Both the position numbers and the translations under genes were made by a program. A stretch of DNA of 64,000 nucleotides from Anaerocolumna jejuensis DSM 15929 (GTDB lineage Bacteria > Bacillota > Clostridia > Lachnospirales > Lachnospiraceae): the NCBI RefSeq assembly GCF_900142215.1, contig NZ_FRAC01000013.1, forward strand, positions 1 to 64,000. Reading direction: 5' to 3'. The notes beneath the pieces are model-generated. The model did no database searches, was not told the origin of the DNA, and was given only the letters and a program-made list of their open reading frames with translations. Shown piece after piece: positions 60,801 through 64,000 of the stretch; the first letter of the stretch is position 1; the number at the start of each line of letters is the position of its first letter.

Positions 60801-62098
60801 ATGAAAAAGAAAAGGTCTATGACGGAGACTATGCAATGAAATTTGCATATGAAGAAACCTCCGACGGCTGGGCTGGCGCCACAATATCAAAGGAAGTGGA
60901 CTGGTCAGGCTGTAATGCCTTACAATTCTACACCATTCCCGATGGAAAGAATCAAAAGGTAGTTGTACAGATTACAGCAATGGGCAAGGTATATGAAACC
61001 TATCTGAACCTGTATGATGAATACAAGGATAAAACAATTCCTTTGCTGGTTACAATTCCTTTCTCCGATTTCTGCGAAAGGGATACAGCCGGTAATCCAA
61101 AGGGAGGCCTGGCAGCCGCCAGCAGTAAGGTAACCTCCTTCGGCTTGTGGGTGAATGCAATTGCTTCCACTCCGGCAGTGGTGGACAATAAGGTAAGCGG
61201 CACAATCTATTATGACAAGATAACAGCAGTAAAGAGTGACAGTACAAAGGCCGTATTCAAGGACATTACGAAGACGGAGGAGCCTGCCACGCCTGCTACG
61301 CCGGGAGGAAATAACGGAGAAGGAACGAAGCCCCTGGAGCAGGCAGCACTTCAGATTACCGGAGTGGGAAGTGAATTGACGCTTGGCGAAACTGCCACTT
61401 TACAGGCTGCCGGCGGAAGCGGAAGCGGCGCGGTTACCTTTGAGGTAACATCGGGTAAGGAATTTGCAGCTGTGGATGCCGTAACCGGAAAGGTACAGAC
61501 AACGGCAATCGGTACTGTTACAATTAAGGCAGCAAAGGCTGCAGATTCAAAATATAAGGAAGCAGCGGCAACGGTAACCTTTAAGGTAGTACAGCCAAAG
61601 GATAATACAGCAGTAACAGTTGGAACAAACAAATATAAGGTTGTAAGTACGGCAGGTAAGGAAGATACGCTGATTTATCTAGGCACAACTCAACAGGAAG
61701 CTAAGGAGGTTGTTATTCCTGCCATTGTTAAGATTGGGGATAAGACCTATAAGGTTACAGCAATTAATAAGAATGCTTTCAAAGGAAATAAAAAATTAGC
61801 CAGCGTGACCATTGGAAAGAATATCCTTACCATTGGAGACAGTGCTTTTGAAGGCTGCACCTCTCTGACTAGGATTACGATACCTGAAAATGTAACAACG
61901 ATTGGAAAAAATGCATTTTATAAAGACGGTAATCTGAAGGCTATAACGATAAAGTCAAAGAAACTGTCTAAGGTTGGTGCAAATGCATTGAAAGGAATCA
62001 ACAAAAAAGCAACGATTAAAGTTCCATCCTCAAAGCTCTCTGCTTATAAGAAATTATTAAAAGGAAAGGGGCAGGTAAAAACAGTTATCATTAAATAA
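57863..62098 (+). CDS. Secreted multidomain GH26 beta-mannanase with LRR tail
   Basis: The 1411-residue protein has, in order: signal peptide (1-35, VIAAEE), an N-terminal beta domain (about 38-205), a CBM27-like mannan-binding module (about 212-375, WNFDEGIGGWEYTDWDWQ), the GH26 catalytic domain (about 430-825), an Ig-like module (about 830-940), and a CBM23/CBM11-like module (about 942-1132, DGFEHYSGVDSLLTGKW). A Pro/Thr linker, a Big_2-type module (about 1160-1246) and BspA-type LRR repeats (about 1250-1411, AINKNAFKGNKKLASVTI) follow. Catalytic acid/base E622 (FRPFHENTG) and nucleophile E732 (AVTETGIS) are present. It cleaves beta-1,4-mannan outside the cell. The LRR end may hold it at the surface. 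AAGGGG precedes the ATG. Confidence 0.93.
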   Translation: MRKRIMKTLAFTLAAALVVTSANLAGFVPASSVIAAEEKIDVSNDYTFDSSSTWDNNSGKENNIGLTTTVIPAVGTTLIMDILLPDKGNAPDFSGILKPVGVLRIGSNWNWVQSNTIPELKATDFTEKVTIEGTAYYKKSVSIPFGETVGANVGGAWNGNAAFAQAVTDLVNQVTVQFTGYLCNYSGTISVANAHLINVEGNGGATSDVAKEWNFDEGIGGWEYTDWDWQYSGKANTSVAHDNGMLKVNVDYSADGAYSWSQMAVREWGDLALAGVNKTTFDFYYDPAQLNGGFQIKEVLQYHDTVNGDYPSAAEANVPVDTAKAEDAGNGLKKVKVEIPFNPITQNTCCNTVLCIVGVNTTYKGSIWIDNLKLIKETSAGDEDYVNSTVPVNDKTAGIAIADNKLQTSKEDGSSEETNIATNIKLVDKEASNNTKAIYAYLQAMGDSSSVLFGHQNDTWHKAGVVSGSAVGYNYSDTLDVTGSVAGVIGIDALSLTGNEYSAKRYNTEFGDQTFELTAQGNVLAAAALTNKNIQQGAIITMSAHMPNFSVVKENAAYAQGSDPIYAKYDFAGYTPNVLTGDVMNQLLPGGQYNDKYNAYLDMIADYANHVDGTILFRPFHENTGSWFWWGAAFCDAAAYKNVWKYTVEYLRDEKNVHNLLYVYGPGSEAADVAEYGERYPGDDYVDMVGFDIYNKAPTENNENTWFADFKKALGIVEAFGTAHGKLIAVTETGISNDTQKGDNQTALLKTGNRHKDWYNTLLKAVSDSKASYFLLWANFGEKDGFYTPYVKEKKDDGTLRGHELLDYFIDYFNDGRSVFAKNQQGVLSTISNTLNIQVSGTTENATGYLVSPVSGTRILDALTVTAKVNGAAVADSVKVVFNGKGVSVPVTAKLDGKYYKAELNAENLKKLGEYVGTIELYINGTKLDSIRAIFNIKPSAEDPYEIDGFEHYSGVDSLLTGKWAVNKATGSKIALTLTNEKEKVYDGDYAMKFAYEETSDGWAGATISKEVDWSGCNALQFYTIPDGKNQKVVVQITAMGKVYETYLNLYDEYKDKTIPLLVTIPFSDFCERDTAGNPKGGLAAASSKVTSFGLWVNAIASTPAVVDNKVSGTIYYDKITAVKSDSTKAVFKDITKTEEPATPATPGGNNGEGTKPLEQAALQITGVGSELTLGETATLQAAGGSGSGAVTFEVTSGKEFAAVDAVTGKVQTTAIGTVTIKAAKAADSKYKEAAATVTFKVVQPKDNTAVTVGTNKYKVVSTAGKEDTLIYLGTTQQEAKEVVIPAIVKIGDKTYKVTAINKNAFKGNKKLASVTIGKNILTIGDSAFEGCTSLTRITIPENVTTIGKNAFYKDGNLKAITIKSKKLSKVGANALKGINKKATIKVPSSKLSAYKKLLKGKGQVKTVIIK

Positions 62099-62215
62099 GC
62101 AGTCAACATCAAATAAGCAGATATCTGGTTAAAATCTTTATAGGCAGGCTAAAGGGAAGGAAAGGTAATAAATAATAAGATAAGACAATAAATGAAAAGA
62201 TAGTGTAATAAAAGA

Positions 62216-62257
62216 GGGATAATAACACTTGTTCATTCATGTGTTATTATCCCTTTT
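62216..62257 (+). terminator. Terminator of the mannanase gene
   Basis: GGGATAATAACAC / GTGTTATTATCCC, perfect 13-bp stem, 12-nt loop, TTTTAT after it. Confidence 0.85.
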
Positions 62258-62292
62258 ATACCGTAATTCTTATAAAATTAAGGTTTCCTATG

Positions 62293-62342
62293 GAGCTTGT
62301 TCAGGGCGCGTATATTTCAAATCCTGAATGAGCTCTTTTTTT
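62293..62342 (+). terminator. Second terminator in the same gap
   Basis: GAGCTTGTTCAGG / CCTGAATGAGCTC, 13 bp with two G-U pairs, followed by TTTTTTT. It lies 35 nt after the mannanase terminator and 220 nt before the next gene. It is either a backup or an attenuator of a leader for the gene at 62561. Confidence 0.8.
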
Positions 62343-62560
62343 ATTTGCAAGAAGAATTTCATCACTGTGTTATCCTGGAATTTCATTTTTATTATTTTCA
62401 CATAGTAAAAAACGAAATTGTACATTGTGTATATGTTTTAATGCTTTTCAAGCAATATTCTGTTGAAGTTAAAGTAATAAATCTGCATACTAAAAAAACA
62501 ACCGTATTATTTGCTAAAAATTGATAGCAGGTAAACGGAAATTTAAGGAGGATGGTAGAA

Positions 62561-64000
62561 ATGAAACTGAAAAAATGGGTAAGCGGAGTGTTGTGTTTTA
62601 CTATGCTTTTTTCGCTGCAGACTCCCGGCTTATCGACCAGGGTCGATGCGGCACCCGGGGCAGAAAAAGCCGCAACAATTGGTACGGTAGACCTGACTGG
62701 GGACCAGGCCTTTGATTCGGATTCGGTTATGAATAATGATGATGACCAATGGCGGTGGCTGAGTTATCCGGAAAGCCGTATGGTGACCAATTATGGAAAA
62801 AGGTCGGAGAAGGCCAAGTATGACGGGGGTATGAATCTTAATGTTGCTTTTGCAGTGAATGGATTTCAAACAAAAGATTCCATGCATAAAATCCAAATGG
62901 GTCCAAAAGGCGGAGCAGTGTCAGATTACCAGACCCTGAAAACCGCATGGTATCCTTATAAGCTGACTGCCGATGCCACATATTCAAAAGGCAGCTTACA
63001 TATGGATGAATTTTTTGCAGATAAGAATACTTTTGTACGTCTTATCAGCGTGAAGGACGCAGCGGAGGCACAGCTGAAAATGTCTGCCAAAATCAGCGGA
63101 ATCAGTCTCCAGGAGGATGGAACACTTTTAGTGGAGCAGAAGGATTACTGGCTGGTATATAAGCTTATGCTTTTGAATGATACGACAAATGTCAGTAAAT
63201 TATTAAAGCCGGTCGTAAACGGAGAGGATTGGTCGGTGCTGATTCCATTTGATACGGATACGGCCAATGTTGCATTTTCCATGACCTTACTGCCAAAGAA
63301 TGCAGGCAGCAACAGTGCTTCAAAAGCACTTGAACTGGCAGGGGAAACGATGAAAGTGGGGAATAGGCTTTCTGATAAATTACAGGCCACAAAAACATTT
63401 TGGGATGGAAAGCTGGCAAAAGTGCCTGCACCGACAGTGTGGGGGGTTACGGGCAATGCCAGCAATGCTTCTGTAAGTGCAGAGAAGCACCGCAGGTCCT
63501 TTTATGCGGCATGGGCTTTTCAGTATCAGAATATTGTAGAGCCGACACCGGAAAAGGGCTATCCCTATTACCAGGTGACTCTGGGCAAAGCTTCCACATG
63601 GGCACATGGTGCGGCCTCTGCTCCCAATAGCTGTTCCTGGGAATCCTTTTTTAACATACAGGAATTATCCCTTGTTGAACCGGAAATAGCCTGGGATGCG
63701 GTGAAAGGCTTTATCTACAATATTGATGAAAACGGAATCCTGGATGGTGAGTGCCTGCCGTCACAGAAAGCACATACGGTATGGGTTTGTTACAGCAACC
63801 TTCTTCAAAAGGGGATTGATAAGAAGGATGAACTGGAGGATCTGTACCCTTATATCCGCCGCTATCTGCTGTGGCGTGCTGAAAATCCAAGATGGATTTA
63901 CGGCTCTCAGAATTTTTCCGACGAAAAGGATATATCCTTTGTGACCCAATGGTTCAGTGATGTTAATTATGCAGTAAAAATATGTGAAGCCTTAGGGAAA
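62561..64000 (+). CDS. Secreted (alpha/alpha) glycosidase-like protein, 3' end beyond window
   Basis: The frame is open for 480 codons to the window edge. AAGGAGG (62546-62552) precedes ATG 62561, and a signal peptide follows (MKLKKWVSGVLCFTMLFSLQ, cleavage near DAAPG). About 35-250 is beta-rich with WRWLSYPESRMVTNYG. From about 270 helical wording resembles trehalase/GH63-type (alpha/alpha)6 enzymes: RRSFYAAWAFQYQN, CSWESFFNIQELSLVEPEIAWDAVKGFIYNIDENG, and RRYLLWRAENPRWIYGSQNF. It probably trims side chains or oligosaccharides outside the cell next to the mannanase. The exact family cannot be set from this part. Confidence 0.8.
   Translation, partial: MKLKKWVSGVLCFTMLFSLQTPGLSTRVDAAPGAEKAATIGTVDLTGDQAFDSDSVMNNDDDQWRWLSYPESRMVTNYGKRSEKAKYDGGMNLNVAFAVNGFQTKDSMHKIQMGPKGGAVSDYQTLKTAWYPYKLTADATYSKGSLHMDEFFADKNTFVRLISVKDAAEAQLKMSAKISGISLQEDGTLLVEQKDYWLVYKLMLLNDTTNVSKLLKPVVNGEDWSVLIPFDTDTANVAFSMTLLPKNAGSNSASKALELAGETMKVGNRLSDKLQATKTFWDGKLAKVPAPTVWGVTGNASNASVSAEKHRRSFYAAWAFQYQNIVEPTPEKGYPYYQVTLGKASTWAHGAASAPNSCSWESFFNIQELSLVEPEIAWDAVKGFIYNIDENGILDGECLPSQKAHTVWVCYSNLLQKGIDKKDELEDLYPYIRRYLLWRAENPRWIYGSQNFSDEKDISFVTQWFSDVNYAVKICEALGK

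Noticed and set aside
1..64000. Insertion sequences, prophage genes, tRNA or rRNA genes
   Set aside because: No transposase, integrase, phage structural protein or tRNA cloverleaf was recognised on either strand; the accessory character rests on broken genes and small operons only.

Overview
The window is AT-rich DNA from a low-GC, Gram-positive, anaerobic-type Firmicute, most likely a Lachnospiraceae/Clostridium-like plant-polysaccharide degrader. Grounds: AGGAGG-type ribosome sites before almost every gene, YesM/YesN-type two-component pairs beside sugar ABC transporters that lack their own ATPase, a secreted multidomain GH26 mannanase, BspA-type leucine-rich repeats, ECF sigma factors with DUF4179-type anti-sigma factors, and many TetR and GNAT genes. 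No rRNA, tRNA, CRISPR array, transposase or phage structural gene was seen.

Layout. 0.2-5 kb: small accessory genes (APH-type kinase, CD3324-type regulator, Ltp-type surface protein, broken ECF sigma/anti-sigma locus, Phd-Doc toxin-antitoxin, broken lipoprotein gene). 5.2-11.2 kb: sugar ABC transporter (binding protein and two permeases) with a sensor kinase and a short response regulator. 11.3-16.2 kb: a secreted transglutaminase-fold/LRR protein that seems to have lost its catalytic Cys, a secreted orphan, a DUF2087 regulator and a GNAT. 16.8-34.1 kb: an accessory stretch of short independent operons: B12-type radical SAM, TetR-CPBP, CPBP, TetR-FAD oxidoreductase, NUDIX, ABC exporter, AIM24, GNAT, ECF sigma/anti-sigma, and TetR-membrane protein-condensation-like enzyme. 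34.1-41.0 kb: PucR regulator, CodA-like deaminase and a five-gene UrtABCDE-like transporter. 41.1-42.6 kb: a Cfr-type 23S rRNA methyltransferase behind a long structured leader. 42.8-44.2 kb: a second ECF sigma/anti-sigma pair. 44.3-64 kb: a carbohydrate locus with a YesN/YesM pair divergent from an operon of binding protein, two permeases, an 808-residue uncharacterised protein, aldose 1-epimerase, cupin and ROK kinase, followed by the 1411-residue GH26 mannanase and a second secreted glycosidase-like gene cut by the window end.

How genes work together. In the carbohydrate locus the secreted mannanase would release oligosaccharides, the ABC transporter imports them (a shared MsmX-type ATPase must come from elsewhere), and epimerase, kinase and the 808-residue protein process them; the two-component pair is the likely switch. 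In the 34-41 kb operon a transporter of the urea/amide class appears to feed a deaminase closely resembling cytosine deaminase but with Ser at the position of E. coli Asp314, so a nitrogen heterocycle other than cytosine is plausible.

The strongest points for a second look are: (1) the Cfr-like gene with promoter, tiny ORF, terminator, second small ORF and nested hairpin, which has the layout of antibiotic-induced attenuation; (2) the CodA-like/Urt-like operon, preceded by a palindrome-controlled promoter that would make a transcript of about 55 nt, and by four 19-bp tandem repeats; (3) a dispersed element of about 100-180 bp that recurs after genes between 2 and 24 kb; (4) a leader-peptide-plus-stem layout before a GNAT at 28.3 kb.
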